A DNA stretch of 64,000 nt from Planctomycetota bacterium (GTDB lineage Bacteria; Planctomycetota; UBA1135; GCA-002686595). The notes below the pieces were generated by a model. The model had not been told where the DNA came from, did no database searches, and worked only from the letters and a program-made list of their open reading frames with translations. Numbering within the stretch: position 1 is the stretch's first letter; each line of letters starts with the position of its first letter. Made by a program: the position numbers and the translations under genes. The stretch is taken from contig JAQXEK010000079.1 in assembly GCA_029250885.1 (NCBI GenBank), positions 1-64,000 of the forward strand, given 5' to 3'. Shown in pieces: positions 52,708 to 62,309 of the stretch.

Positions 52708-55700
52708 TGGGCACCTCTTCCAAATCAACGGACGCCACACGGTTGCCCTCGGACCACGCCATGCGGACGCGCTTCCGCACAGTGCTCGACCGCAATGCCG
52801 TGGTCGAGGCAGGCGCAGGTACGGGCAAGACGACCCTGGTAGTCGAGCGCATCCTGTGCCTGGTCATGGGCAGGGATATCGGCGAGCGCGGGGCAGCCTA
52901 CCCAAGCGGTGGGCTACCGGTCTTGGCCGCGCCGGTTCGTATCGAGCGCATCGTAGCGATCACCTTTACGGAACTGGCTGCCGCTGAGCTCGCGGCGCGG
53001 GTTCGCGACCGCATGACCGAAGTGCTAGGCGCCGCACGGATAGCCGGCGACGGTGCCACAGAGCAGCTCTTGGTGGCTGCCCTTGCAGATCTGCCTAGGG
53101 CCTCGATCACAACCATCCACGGCTTCTGCTCGCGCGTCCTGCGAGAGTATGCCCTGGAGGCCGGTCTGGACCCAAGCTTCGAGACCCTGGACCCCGTAGG
53201 CGCAAAGGCCCTGATTGAGGAAGTCTTCGAGACCTGGTTTGAGGAGATCGGCAGTCGAAGGGAGGTGCGCCGAGTGCTCTCCTTCGGGCTGAGCTTGGAA
53301 GCGGTCGAAGGCCACGCGCGCTCGATCTTGGAGTTGGAGGTCCCCAAGGGTATTTCGCCGGGCCTAGGCCCGGCCCACACCGATTCGCCCCTGCACAGCT
53401 CGATCGAACGCTTCCTGCTCGACGCAGAGGCCGAAGCCCGTTACTTCCAGACCCTAGTGGACGCGGGCGTAGACTTCCCACGGGATCCTCTGGCGAACAG
53501 CTACGAGGCCCTAGGCGCTTTGGTTGCCCAGCACGCATCGCTGTTGGATGGTAGCGGGACGGACGCGGATTGGGATGCTTTCCAGCTAGAGCTCATGCAG
53601 CCCGTTTGGGAGAACGGCGTGCCGAAGGGCGGCAGCCTGTCACCGAAGAAGTGGAAGGATGCAGTGGGGGACGGCGAGACAGCCGACTACCGTGATCGCC
53701 TGAAACACCACAAGGCCATGGTACTCGAGCTGCGCGGTCAAATCGGCGCGGACCTGGTCGCTGGTATCGAGCCCTCCTTATTGGAGTTTCGCCAGCACTA
53801 CAAAGACGAAAAGGCGCGCCTTGCAGTCCTAGACTTTGATGACCTTCTACAACTTGCCGAGCAGCTTGTACGTGGGAATGCGACTGTCCGTGGGGCTCTC
53901 ATCGAGCGTTTTGCCACCCTGTTCGTGGACGAGTTCCAGGACACGAGCCCGATCCAAGCTAGCCTCGTCTTCTTTCTGAGTGGAAGCGTGGAGAGTGCGG
54001 GGCAGCAGGACTGGCAGCAGGTGGTTCCAGCTCCGGGTCGGCTAGTTCTTGTGGGAGACCCGAAGCAGTCGATCTATCGCTTCCGCGGCGCCGATGTGGA
54101 GACCTACAAGGCCTGCTGCGATCTGGTCTGCGCAGCGGATCCCGAGGCGATGCTGCAGATCTCAACCAACTTTCGCACAGACGGAGCCTTGGTGGATTGG
54201 GTTAACGCTCTCTTCCGCTCGGACACCGGTCGGATGGAGGCCCCGGCCGAAGGTGGCTACCAGGCAGACTACATCGACCTGCTGCCCTGGAAGGTCGACG
54301 AGGGATGCGACGCGCCTGTTTTGGTGTTGACCCCCGCCGACCACGAGCGCGTTCCTGGTTCCGAGCCTACGCTTGAGCTCGAGGCGCGCTCGGTGGCGCG
54401 CTATCTCAAGGATAAGCTCGGCGCGGGGCCAGCTGCCCTAGGTCCCAGCGGTAAGGCCGTCGGATTCGGCGACACGGCGATCATCGCCCGCACGCGAAAA
54501 ACTTTGGCTGTCTACGGCCCGGCCCTTGCACGCGAGGGCATCCCCTTCGTGCTGGAGGGTGGTGGCAACCTCTTCGAACAGGAAGAGGTCCTGACCGCCC
54601 TGACCCTTCTGACCGCCATTACCCAGCCTAGCCGCGAGACGGCCGTGGTGGGCAGCCTTCGCTCGGTGTGGTTCGGCATTAGCGACGACGAGCTCGCCGA
54701 GCACAAGCTTGGCGGTGGCACATGGAATCCCGCGGATGGAAATCGGGGCCTTGGAAGTCCCCGCGTGAACGATGCCCTTGCTGCCCTCGGCAACCTGGTG
54801 CAACGCTCAAGGGAGGTTGCACCCCAAGAGCTGATCACCGAACTGCTGCGCGATGGCGACCACATCGCCCTTTTGCGCCTGCGTACGAGTGGAATCCAGG
54901 GGCCGATGAATCTACGCATGCTCGAGAGCTTCCTGCACGGCCGCCTAGCGGCGGGCGGAATGTCGCTTGCTGGTGCGCTGCGGCTGGCCGAGAACTTGAC
55001 CAAGAGGGAGTCCAAAGAGGCCGGCGCGCGGCTTGCCTCCGAAGGGGCGGTTCGGCTGATGACTGCCCACGCATCCAAGGGGCTTGAGTTCGGGCTTGTC
55101 ATCCTAGCCCAGCCCGGGCGCAAGCCGTCGAACAAGCACGCGGACCCATGGTGGGACGACGAGGGTCTGGTATGGCGACTCTCCAAGAATTTCCAGCACC
55201 CGCGCTTCGAAACCAAGAAGGATTGGGACAAGACCCGAGCGGCGGCCGAGGCCCTGCGGCTCTTCTACGTTGCGCTCACCCGCGCCGAAAACTACCTGAT
55301 GCTACCCCTGTTCGGCAGTTACCAGGAGACCAAGAAAGACGGGGTCAAGTCGAACTTGACCGTCGCCCTCAGCCAATCTATGGGCAAGTACCTACAGTCC
55401 CAACTGGCTGGATTTGAGGAGGGTGACTTGCCCCATGGTGTTACGGCACTTACCACGCCCGAGGCTTCGGCAGGAGCCCCACGGCCGGCAGACGAGTTCG
55501 TGGACGAGCTGCGCTTAGGTCTGGCGACCCCGTGCGCCGCCATGGAACGCTCTGTGGAAATGCGCGGGCGCATGGCGATGGGGTCGCGTAGCCTTGCGCC
55601 AAGCTCACTGGGCGACGCTCCGGTCGTGACGCGCAGCGACCAGGCAACCAGCCCCGAGGCGGCGCGCCAGATGGGTGTGCTTGCCCACAGGTGCATCGAA

Positions 55701-56165
55701 CTTGGACTTGATCGTCAGGCTAGCCTAGACCTCTGCCTTGCAAGCAAGCTCGACGAGACCGAGGCCGGCTTCGTGGCGGACTGCGTCCATCGCGAGGCTA
55801 GCTTGCCCTCGAGTTTGCGGGCGCAGGACGCCGACCGAGTCTTTCACGAGCCGCCTGTGCAATGGTCGACAAGGGATGAGCACGGCAACGTTGTAGTGAT
55901 GCGTGGCTTCATCGACCGGCTGATTCAATTGGATGATGGCTCCGTTGAAGTGGTCGACTTCAAGACCGATCGTATTGAGCCCGAAGAGATGGACGACCGC
56001 GCGGAACACCATAAGGCACAGCTCGCCCTCTACGGCCTTGCCCTGGAGAGCGCGGGGTTGGTGGTGCGCAGCCTAACGATCGCGTTCCTGGCAATCGGCC
56101 AAGAGGTCACTATACCCATGGACGACAAGGCTCGCCAGGTCGGCCAAGCCGCCCTTGTCCGCTAG
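52707..56165 (+). CDS. AddA-like UvrD-family helicase-nuclease
   Basis: A 1152-residue helicase: Walker A AGAGTGKTT (35-43), IVAITFTELAAAELAARV, TIHGFCSRVLREY, VLDFDDLLQLAE, Walker B DEFQDTS (408-414), LVGDPKQSIYRFRGADV, STNFRTD, RLMTAHASKGLEF and FYVALTRAENYL give the full UvrD/AddA motif set. The C-terminal nuclease has MGVLAHRCIELG, GFIDRL and VVDFKTDR (D1084, K1086), consistent with an active AddA-type nuclease. Starts in a one-base overlap with the addB-like gene. The end overlaps the convergent hydrolase gene's stop by 4 bases. Confidence 0.9.
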   Translation: MGTSSKSTDATRLPSDHAMRTRFRTVLDRNAVVEAGAGTGKTTLVVERILCLVMGRDIGERGAAYPSGGLPVLAAPVRIERIVAITFTELAAAELAARVRDRMTEVLGAARIAGDGATEQLLVAALADLPRASITTIHGFCSRVLREYALEAGLDPSFETLDPVGAKALIEEVFETWFEEIGSRREVRRVLSFGLSLEAVEGHARSILELEVPKGISPGLGPAHTDSPLHSSIERFLLDAEAEARYFQTLVDAGVDFPRDPLANSYEALGALVAQHASLLDGSGTDADWDAFQLELMQPVWENGVPKGGSLSPKKWKDAVGDGETADYRDRLKHHKAMVLELRGQIGADLVAGIEPSLLEFRQHYKDEKARLAVLDFDDLLQLAEQLVRGNATVRGALIERFATLFVDEFQDTSPIQASLVFFLSGSVESAGQQDWQQVVPAPGRLVLVGDPKQSIYRFRGADVETYKACCDLVCAADPEAMLQISTNFRTDGALVDWVNALFRSDTGRMEAPAEGGYQADYIDLLPWKVDEGCDAPVLVLTPADHERVPGSEPTLELEARSVARYLKDKLGAGPAALGPSGKAVGFGDTAIIARTRKTLAVYGPALAREGIPFVLEGGGNLFEQEEVLTALTLLTAITQPSRETAVVGSLRSVWFGISDDELAEHKLGGGTWNPADGNRGLGSPRVNDALAALGNLVQRSREVAPQELITELLRDGDHIALLRLRTSGIQGPMNLRMLESFLHGRLAAGGMSLAGALRLAENLTKRESKEAGARLASEGAVRLMTAHASKGLEFGLVILAQPGRKPSNKHADPWWDDEGLVWRLSKNFQHPRFETKKDWDKTRAAAEALRLFYVALTRAENYLMLPLFGSYQETKKDGVKSNLTVALSQSMGKYLQSQLAGFEEGDLPHGVTALTTPEASAGAPRPADEFVDELRLGLATPCAAMERSVEMRGRMAMGSRSLAPSSLGDAPVVTRSDQATSPEAARQMGVLAHRCIELGLDRQASLDLCLASKLDETEAGFVADCVHREASLPSSLRAQDADRVFHEPPVQWSTRDEHGNVVVMRGFIDRLIQLDDGSVEVVDFKTDRIEPEEMDDRAEHHKAQLALYGLALESAGLVVRSLTIAFLAIGQEVTIPMDDKARQVGQAALVR

Positions 56166-57358
56166 AGCAGGGTGTGAACGTTAGGTGCTGTCAGTACCCC
56201 CGTACCATCGGCGGCCAAGCGCAGACCTTGGCTGAAAACCGACAGCCCCACGAGGGCTGGCGAGTAGGGCAGGGCAGAGTCCATGATTCCGTTGTTTGGC
56301 ATGGGGACGATCTGCGAGAAGGCGGAAGCCATGTCGACTCCTAGTAGCCCGTAGGTGGTGGGTAGGTTCGCTCCAAGTGGGCCGACCGCTAGGGCGGCAA
56401 TGCTGTCGTCAACGCGCCCAGCGATACCGAAGTGAAAGGTTAGAGAGCTGCTGCCCGACCAGTGCACGGGGCTCGATGCCCGCGAGATGGGGAGCAGCGA
56501 CTGCTCCTGGGCAATGGTGCCGAGCATGTGCCGGAAGTGCTGGGTCTCGCCCTTGACCTCGGCTCGAAGAAAGCCCGCGGCGAGGCGTTGGTGCAAGGAC
56601 TTGCCGACTGCGTGGGGCATGGTCGAAAGATCAATGGGGAAGTCCAGGCTGGCGTTGTGTCCCGCACCCTGGAGCACCACGTAGAAGCAGCGTGGGCTCG
56701 ACGTGAGCTCGGTGAAGTACCTAGCCGCGTTAATCGAGGCAGGTGCGACAATGTCCTGACTGCCGCCGACGACCATGACCGGGCCGGCGAAGGTGCTGAC
56801 CCCAGGAGGGTTCAGCCAATTGGGCTCGAAGAGAACTAGCCGCTGTACCCTAGGCTCCGCCGAGGCCAGGTAGAAGCTGGCAGCTCCGCCATTGGAGTGC
56901 CCGATAGTGGACCAGTCGCCCCCGATCTCCACCATGCCTTCGAAGGTGCCGCCTGGCTTGGCCTGGTCTTCGGTCCAGTGCAACATGGCCCGAGAGTCCT
57001 TGGCCTCATTCGGTACGCTCATAAAAAAGCCAGACTCTGTAGCAACCGAAGTTACAAAGAATCCATGGCTCGCAAGCTGGGTGCAGACGTCATCGTAGTA
57101 GTCCACGAAGGCAAAGTACCCGTGCAGAAATCCCACTAGGGGAAACGGCCCTGCGGTCGCGTCAGCCACCGCGCCTTGGCCGGCGGACTGCGCTGGATAA
57201 TAGAGCCGCGCCTGTACTGTTGAGTTGCCCGAGAGCGGGTGAGAAAAGCTGACGTCCTTCCAGCCAACGGCATGGGGCCCCGGCGCTTCCGGAACCTGGG
57301 CCGATGAGGGAGCGGCCGCAAGCAGCAGGAAAGTGAGTGTGAGAAGTCTGCCAATCAT
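56162..57358 (-). CDS. Secreted alpha/beta hydrolase (dienelactone hydrolase/polyesterase-like) with C-terminal module
   Basis: A 398-residue protein with signal peptide (LLTLTFLLLAAAPSSAQ). PFPLVGFLHGYFAFVDYYDDVCTQLASHGFFVTSV is the oxyanion region, TIGHSNGGAAS the nucleophile elbow with Ser, GGSQDIVAPA carries the Asp and QGAGHNASL the His, so the catalytic triad looks intact. This arrangement is that of secreted polyester hydrolases and chlorophyllase-like enzymes. Beyond about residue 300 is an extra beta-rich segment ending YSPALVGLSVFSQGLRLA and a short tail. Such PALxGLxxxxQGL endings recur in secreted planctomycete proteins and may be a sorting module; that is inference. Confidence 0.8.
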   Translation of the reverse strand: MIGRLLTLTFLLLAAAPSSAQVPEAPGPHAVGWKDVSFSHPLSGNSTVQARLYYPAQSAGQGAVADATAGPFPLVGFLHGYFAFVDYYDDVCTQLASHGFFVTSVATESGFFMSVPNEAKDSRAMLHWTEDQAKPGGTFEGMVEIGGDWSTIGHSNGGAASFYLASAEPRVQRLVLFEPNWLNPPGVSTFAGPVMVVGGSQDIVAPASINAARYFTELTSSPRCFYVVLQGAGHNASLDFPIDLSTMPHAVGKSLHQRLAAGFLRAEVKGETQHFRHMLGTIAQEQSLLPISRASSPVHWSGSSSLTFHFGIAGRVDDSIAALAVGPLGANLPTTYGLLGVDMASAFSQIVPMPNNGIMDSALPYSPALVGLSVFSQGLRLAADGTGVLTAPNVHTLL

Positions 57359-57679
57359 GAGTAAGACCTGCTTGTCATTGACTGTGAGTAGTTACTTGAT
57401 TCCCGTGACGTGATGAGCCGCTCCGAGGATTTGAATAGTGATCGTCATGGCAATCTACCTTTGAACACTGTCCCTAACCGGATGTTTTGCGGGCGGCTAT
57501 CGGCTAAACAGGGTAGAGCGTCAGCCTGATCACATCTAGCGTATCAGACATTCTCTCCCTTGGGAGCTATCTCCGAGCATTCCACGGTGAGGCCCGCAAG
57601 TGACGAATCCTGCCATTAGCTAGTAGCGACGTGTTCCTGTCATATCGGCGACTTCAGGGAGCCGAAACCCGGCAGTGGG
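57359..57679. other. Intergenic region without a recognisable gene
   Basis: The 321 bases between the hydrolase start and the Rieske oxygenase stop are AT-richer than the surroundings. I see no open frame with family similarity, no tRNA, and only a weak 5-bp stem CTCCC/GGGAG at 57555-57566. The hydrolase promoter must lie here. Confidence 0.5.
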
Positions 57680-58750
57680 TCACATCCACTGGCGGTAGAA
57701 GCTCTGGAAAGCTTGGACGCCGTGTTCGCTGACCGCGTGTCGGTCCTCATTCTCCACAAGGACTCCGCCGCGATAGCCTTTGGATTGGAGTCCGTGGTGA
57801 ACAGAGTGGCAGATGCTCTTGTCCTCGGGCCAGAGCACGTTCCAGCGGTAGTTGAGCCTCTGCTTTGCAATCGTATCCCCCGGTTGGAGTAGCATCATGC
57901 TTGAGGTGCCGGTGCTTGCGGTGCCCTTTGGATAAAAGCGGAAGGTCGTCATGGCGGCCTCTCCGGGATAGATGATCAACTCGGTGTTAGGCCAAAGGTG
58001 CCAATAGATTGCCTTCTGGGAGGGCTCTTCCGGAGCCACCGGATAGGCGGCATTCTCTGCCTTCCCCAGCTCGCCGTAGCTGCGCAGCCAGCCGTCGTGG
58101 ACGCTGCACTCATAGCTGTCCATGTCGATCATGTCGCAGAAGGCCTTGTGGGAAGGAGCGCAGTGGTAGCACTCCAGGCAATTCTCGGCTAGCACCTTCC
58201 AGTTTGCTGCTAGGTCGGGACCTTCCGTGTCGAATTCGTCGGAAACGCGGACTGCATCCCAATGGGGGACGTGCTTCTGGATGTCCTCGAACATGGCACC
58301 GGCTGTGTCCATTAGTGGCCTGGCCTCGCCGTCCAAATTCACGAACACAAAGCCAAGACCCACCTCGACGCGCACCGGTTCAAGGTCAAAGTCGCGCTCT
58401 TGGAAGTCGGGCTTCCCGCTGCAGTGGCGCGCAGACTTTAGGTTGCCGTCGCAACCGTAGGCCCAAGCGTGGTAGCCACAGACGATTGAGGACTTGGTGT
58501 TGCCTGCGCCGGTCAACAGCCCGTGGGCGCGGTGCTGGCAGACGTTGTAGAAGGCGCGCAATTGCCCGTCCTTGCCTCGGATCACAAAGACGCTCTGGTC
58601 GGCGACTTCTAGGCAGACATAGTCTCCAGGTTCTTGGAGTTGGCTCACATGGGCCGCAAGTTGCCAGGTTCGGTAGAAGATGCGCTGCTTCTCACGTTCA
58701 AGCGTGAGCGGGTCGGAATAGGACTCCTTAGGCAAGAGATCGGTGTTCAT
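57680..58750 (-). CDS. Rieske non-heme iron oxygenase, alpha subunit type
   Basis: A 356-residue ring-hydroxylating-type oxygenase. The Rieske cluster motif is C71-x-H73 ... C91-x2-H94 (CQHRAHGLL, VCGYHAWAYG). The catalytic domain has NWKVLAENCLECYHCAPSH, with E193, H196 and H201 as the bridging and iron-binding residues. The organisation resembles the carnitine/choline and glycine betaine monooxygenase subgroup rather than classical dioxygenases. No ferredoxin or reductase gene is adjacent; the FAD oxidase next door diverges 84 bases away. Substrate unknown. Confidence 0.88.
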   Translation of the reverse strand: MNTDLLPKESYSDPLTLEREKQRIFYRTWQLAAHVSQLQEPGDYVCLEVADQSVFVIRGKDGQLRAFYNVCQHRAHGLLTGAGNTKSSIVCGYHAWAYGCDGNLKSARHCSGKPDFQERDFDLEPVRVEVGLGFVFVNLDGEARPLMDTAGAMFEDIQKHVPHWDAVRVSDEFDTEGPDLAANWKVLAENCLECYHCAPSHKAFCDMIDMDSYECSVHDGWLRSYGELGKAENAAYPVAPEEPSQKAIYWHLWPNTELIIYPGEAAMTTFRFYPKGTASTGTSSMMLLQPGDTIAKQRLNYRWNVLWPEDKSICHSVHHGLQSKGYRGGVLVENEDRHAVSEHGVQAFQSFYRQWM

Positions 58751-58834
58751 GTGTTCGAGGATAGCATCTGGCCTGCTAAGTCAGCTACTGCAAGTGTGCT
58801 CACGGACTTGGGTAAGCGGTGGCTTCCAGCTACG

Positions 58835-60244
58835 ATGCGGTCCGTGCAACGCAAGAACTTCGGCCACAACCAGACCCTCGATCCGTCAACCGCCTACACC
58901 CCGGTCGACGAGGCAGAGGTGTTGCGCATCCTTAATCGTCACCGCGATCAGCGCATTAGGGCCGTAGGCAGCCTGCACAGTTGGAGTGAGGCCGTCCTTG
59001 CGGAAGAAGTGCTCTTGGATATGGGCCAGCTTAGAGCCGTTGAACTTGACACCATAGACGGCCAACTCGTCGCGACGGTTGGCGCAGGTTGCCAGATCAG
59101 TCGGCTCTTAGATGAGCTGGGACGAGAAGGGGCAACGTTGCCGTCCCTCGGTCTGATCACCGCCCAGACCATCGCTGGTGCGATCTCAACAGGTACCCAT
59201 GGCTCCGGTCGCCATAGCCTTTCCCACTACGTGTTGGCGGTTCGCATCGCGCGCTATGACAAGCTCTCAGGCAAGGCGATCCTGGAGGAGGTGAGCGCCG
59301 GAGTACCCCTTGAAGCAGCGCGCTGCTCCCTAGGAAGCCTTGGGGTCATTGTGTCGGTACGAATACGCTGTCGCGAGCAGTACATGGTGCAGGAGTTCTT
59401 TCGTGAGTACGCCGAACTCTCCGATGTGCTCGCTGCTCAGGACGCTTTTCCGTTGCAGCAGTTCTATCTTCTACCGTGGAACTGGTCCTACATAGTGCAG
59501 CACCGAAGGGAGACAAAGGAGCGGCGCTCTTGGCATGCGCTTATCTATCGCGCGTACTGGCATGTGGTGATGGACTACGGAATGCACCTCCTAATCTTGT
59601 TCTTCGCTCGATGGAATAAAACCCAAAGCTTGGCCCGCTTTTCATTCCGCAGAATCTTCCCGGCATTTGCTCTACGCAACTGGCGCGTCGTGGACCGTTC
59701 ATCGTCCATGTTGGTGATGAAGCACGATGCGTTTCGCCATATCGAGGTCGAGATGTTTGTGCGCAGGCAGCACCTGGACGCGGCGCTTGGCTACGCCAAG
59801 GATGTCCTGCACGTTGCCGGTGGGATAACCTCTGACTTGACCCCGGAGAACGAGGGGCGCATCGCTGCCCTTGGCATGAAGGAAGACCTAGCGGCGATCC
59901 ACAATCACTACCATCATCACTATCCGATCTGCATCAGGCGGGTACTGCCCGACGCGACTCTGATCTCCATGGCTAGTGGTGATGGGGACGACTGGTATGC
60001 CTTGAGCTTTATCAGCTATGCGAGACCCAGCCAGCGGGCGGGCTTCCTCCAGTTCGCGGAATTCCTAGGACTCAGTATGTCGCGCATGTTTGGCGCCAGG
60101 CCTCATTGGGGCAAGTTATGCCCCCATGGCGCCGAGGAGCTGCGATCTCTCTACCCACGATTTAACGAGTTTCGCGCCATCTGCAAGGCGATGGATCCTG
60201 GCCGCGGATTTCTTAATCATTGGACCGAAGACCTTCTCGATTGA
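58835..60244 (+). CDS. FAD-binding oxidoreductase of the sugar-1,4-lactone oxidase (ALO) family
   Basis: About 469 residues starting at ATG 58835; longer in-frame readings overlap the divergent Rieske gene's start. The VAO/PCMH FAD domain is seen in YTPVDEAEVLRILNRHRDQRIRAVGSLHSWSE (GSLHSW, the His that often binds FAD covalently), VGAGCQISRLLDELG, and SLGLITAQTIAGAISTGTHGSGR. The ALO-type C-terminal domain ends FGARPHWGKLCP and MDPGRGFLNHW. Family members oxidise lactones or polyols; a lipid or sterol substrate would fit the neighbours but is speculation. Confidence 0.85.
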   Translation: MRSVQRKNFGHNQTLDPSTAYTPVDEAEVLRILNRHRDQRIRAVGSLHSWSEAVLAEEVLLDMGQLRAVELDTIDGQLVATVGAGCQISRLLDELGREGATLPSLGLITAQTIAGAISTGTHGSGRHSLSHYVLAVRIARYDKLSGKAILEEVSAGVPLEAARCSLGSLGVIVSVRIRCREQYMVQEFFREYAELSDVLAAQDAFPLQQFYLLPWNWSYIVQHRRETKERRSWHALIYRAYWHVVMDYGMHLLILFFARWNKTQSLARFSFRRIFPAFALRNWRVVDRSSSMLVMKHDAFRHIEVEMFVRRQHLDAALGYAKDVLHVAGGITSDLTPENEGRIAALGMKEDLAAIHNHYHHHYPICIRRVLPDATLISMASGDGDDWYALSFISYARPSQRAGFLQFAEFLGLSMSRMFGARPHWGKLCPHGAEELRSLYPRFNEFRAICKAMDPGRGFLNHWTEDLLD

Positions 60245-60283
60245 GTTCTGCTTATGCCTGCTGGCTTGACTTCAAGGCGAGGC

Positions 60284-61435
60284 TTAGCGTGTGGAGGTCT
60301 TGTCTGCGGGCAACACCGAGCCCGGATTGTGGCAAAAGGGATAGATGTGCTGGCGTACGAAACCCTTGGGGAAAGTCACTCCGTAAAGGCCAACCGCCTT
60401 AGGCCACTCCTTACCGGGCGCATGGTACGTGCCCAGGAGCCGATCAATCCATGGGAAGTGGGTCGCGAAGTTCTTGTCATAGGCATCCCTGGTGGTGGCG
60501 TGGTGCCAGTGGTGGATGCGCGGGGAAACAAGCAGCCGCTCCAGAGGACCGTAGGGGAGCCGCGTATTCGTGTGATTCATCACGGCCTGAATGGAGATGA
60601 TTCCGACGTAGGTGTAGAGCACCGCTCCCTCAAAGCCCAAGGCAAACAGTGGCAGGTAGACCAACATGCGCGTGAAGAAGATGTCGACAAAATGCATGCG
60701 TGAACCAGCCAGCCAGTCCATTGTGCGCGTGCTGTGGTGGACCGCGTGGAATCTCCACAGGAAGGGAATTCTGTGGAAGGCCCGGTGAACTCCGTATTGG
60801 AATAGGTCCGCCGCGAGCACGGCTAGTAGGACCTGCGCTAGGTAGGGTAGCCCTGCGATAAAGTTACGCATGCCCTCGAGGTCAATCCCAGAAAGCAGCG
60901 ACTCTACCGGCGCTTGGGTCGAGACGGCAACGGCCTGTACCAACAGATGCCCCATGACGAAATAGGCTAGGTCGGTCCTCCACTCTGCATGAAACTTCGT
61001 CTGGTCCTGCCGCTTGGGAAGAAACAGCTCCAGGGGTACAAACAGCAAGGCCATGGCGATCAAGTCCAGGAGCAACCAGTCCAGGCTGATGTACACGGGC
61101 GAGTCATTTACCACGCCGCCCTCGATCCCCGCGCCATTCAGACTCAGTGCCAGCATGCCAAGCAAAGCACCCACCAAGGCAGCTCGCTTACTAGAGTTGG
61201 CGATCAAGCTGCGCAGCGCAAACCCAAAGGCTCCAAAGAGGCAGGCCGCCAGAATGTTTCGCAAGACCCCGATGTTGTACTGAGCCCGGAACTCTGGTGT
61301 CGTCAAGAGATCCGGGACTAAAAAGCAGAGTACCCCGCCAAGGGAGATCGCGCCAAAGACGATTGAGAGCGCGCCACTAATGCGCCCCTCGCCAATCTGC
61401 ATACGGCGCCCCGCCCGCTGATCGTTACCTTCCAT
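60284..61435 (-). CDS. Fatty acid hydroxylase / sterol desaturase family membrane enzyme
   Basis: A 383-residue integral membrane di-iron enzyme. The His boxes are HRAFH (HxxxH), HAVHH (HxxHH) and HHWHH (HxxHH), in the spacing of the superfamily, with at least six hydrophobic helices before them, including a four-helix N-terminal extension. The loop MNHTNTRLPYGPLERLLVSPRIHHWHH matches the alkylglycerol monooxygenase/sterol desaturase group. It is convergent with the FAD oxidase gene (39 bases). Substrate unknown; membrane lipid, sterol or carotenoid are possibilities. Confidence 0.88.
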   Translation of the reverse strand: MEGNDQRAGRRMQIGEGRISGALSIVFGAISLGGVLCFLVPDLLTTPEFRAQYNIGVLRNILAACLFGAFGFALRSLIANSSKRAALVGALLGMLALSLNGAGIEGGVVNDSPVYISLDWLLLDLIAMALLFVPLELFLPKRQDQTKFHAEWRTDLAYFVMGHLLVQAVAVSTQAPVESLLSGIDLEGMRNFIAGLPYLAQVLLAVLAADLFQYGVHRAFHRIPFLWRFHAVHHSTRTMDWLAGSRMHFVDIFFTRMLVYLPLFALGFEGAVLYTYVGIISIQAVMNHTNTRLPYGPLERLLVSPRIHHWHHATTRDAYDKNFATHFPWIDRLLGTYHAPGKEWPKAVGLYGVTFPKGFVRQHIYPFCHNPGSVLPADKTSTR

Positions 61436-61619
61436 AGCCTACGAGCCTAAGGCCGGAGCATGGCAATTGCGCTGCGCAAAGGTGTCAATCCCTGCCTTGA
61501 ACTACAATTGTGTTGGCACAGCTTGTCAAGTGACCGGATTTTGCGGACAAAGCGGACAAGGCTAAGGTCCTTGGATGGTGGTTGAGCCTAGAAGTGGGGG
61601 GGGCAAGCCAAGCTCGAGC

Positions 61620-62309
61620 TTACTTCCCGGTGGCGCCGCCCGCGCCCAGGTAGGTCTCGAGCTGTTCCGCCGATAGGATACCGGCGAGCTCATCTTGAAA
61701 GGCCTGGCCATCGGCAGCTTTCATTTCTCCCAAAACAGCCGCGTCGGCACCCTCTTCCCAGAGGCGCAGTATCTCTTCTTCGCGATCTTTCTGCAGCATC
61801 ATAGTCGAGCGCAGAGAGTCTGCCTGGTTGTTCGTCAGGCCTAGCCAAGTGGTCATCTTCTCTACGTTACGCTCTAGCCTGTCTTCGCCCTTCGCCCTTT
61901 TGCTATTTGCCTTCTCGGCCTTTTCCTCGTTGCGTGCCTGGTCTAAAACGACCGCGATCTTCTCCTCCAAAGCTTGCTCGCCCGTTGACGAGAGCGAGAG
62001 GGTTTCTAGCTCTGCTTGGATCTCTTCTTTTAGTGCATCGAACTCTTCAGAGGAGATTGAGGCTGACGCAACAGGAGTACGCTGCGCAACGGCTGGTCGA
62101 CTCTCAAGCATCGCGATTCGGTTCCGCAATGCGCGGGTCTCGTCGGCTAACTCAGAGATACGTTGCTGCAGATGATGCGTATCGCCGGGGGTAGGGGCAA
62201 CCGATTTCGAGTCCTGCCCCAACGGCGTACCTGAGTTAATGATTACTCCAGTGAGAGCGATCAAGCCAAGGACCAGGGCGGCGCAGGAGAGAAGTAGTGG
62301 ATTCTTCAT
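61620..62309 (-). CDS. Membrane-anchored coiled-coil protein with Spy/CpxP-like C-terminal part
   Basis: A 229-residue protein. The N-terminal hydrophobic segment (LLLSCAALVLGLIALTGVIINSG) is a signal or anchor. Residues about 45-75 and 90-140 are predicted coiled coils (LQQRISELADETRALRNRIAMLE; LEEKIAVVLDQARNEEKAEK). The C-terminal 80 residues (WLGLTNNQADSLRSTM, ILSAEQLETYLG) show two LTxxQ-like motifs, as in periplasmic Spy/CpxP/ZraP chaperones. Function is inferred from that only. It is monocistronic, with about 180 bases to the next gene downstream. Confidence 0.65.
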   Translation of the reverse strand: MKNPLLLSCAALVLGLIALTGVIINSGTPLGQDSKSVAPTPGDTHHLQQRISELADETRALRNRIAMLESRPAVAQRTPVASASISSEEFDALKEEIQAELETLSLSSTGEQALEEKIAVVLDQARNEEKAEKANSKRAKGEDRLERNVEKMTTWLGLTNNQADSLRSTMMLQKDREEEILRLWEEGADAAVLGEMKAADGQAFQDELAGILSAEQLETYLGAGGATGK

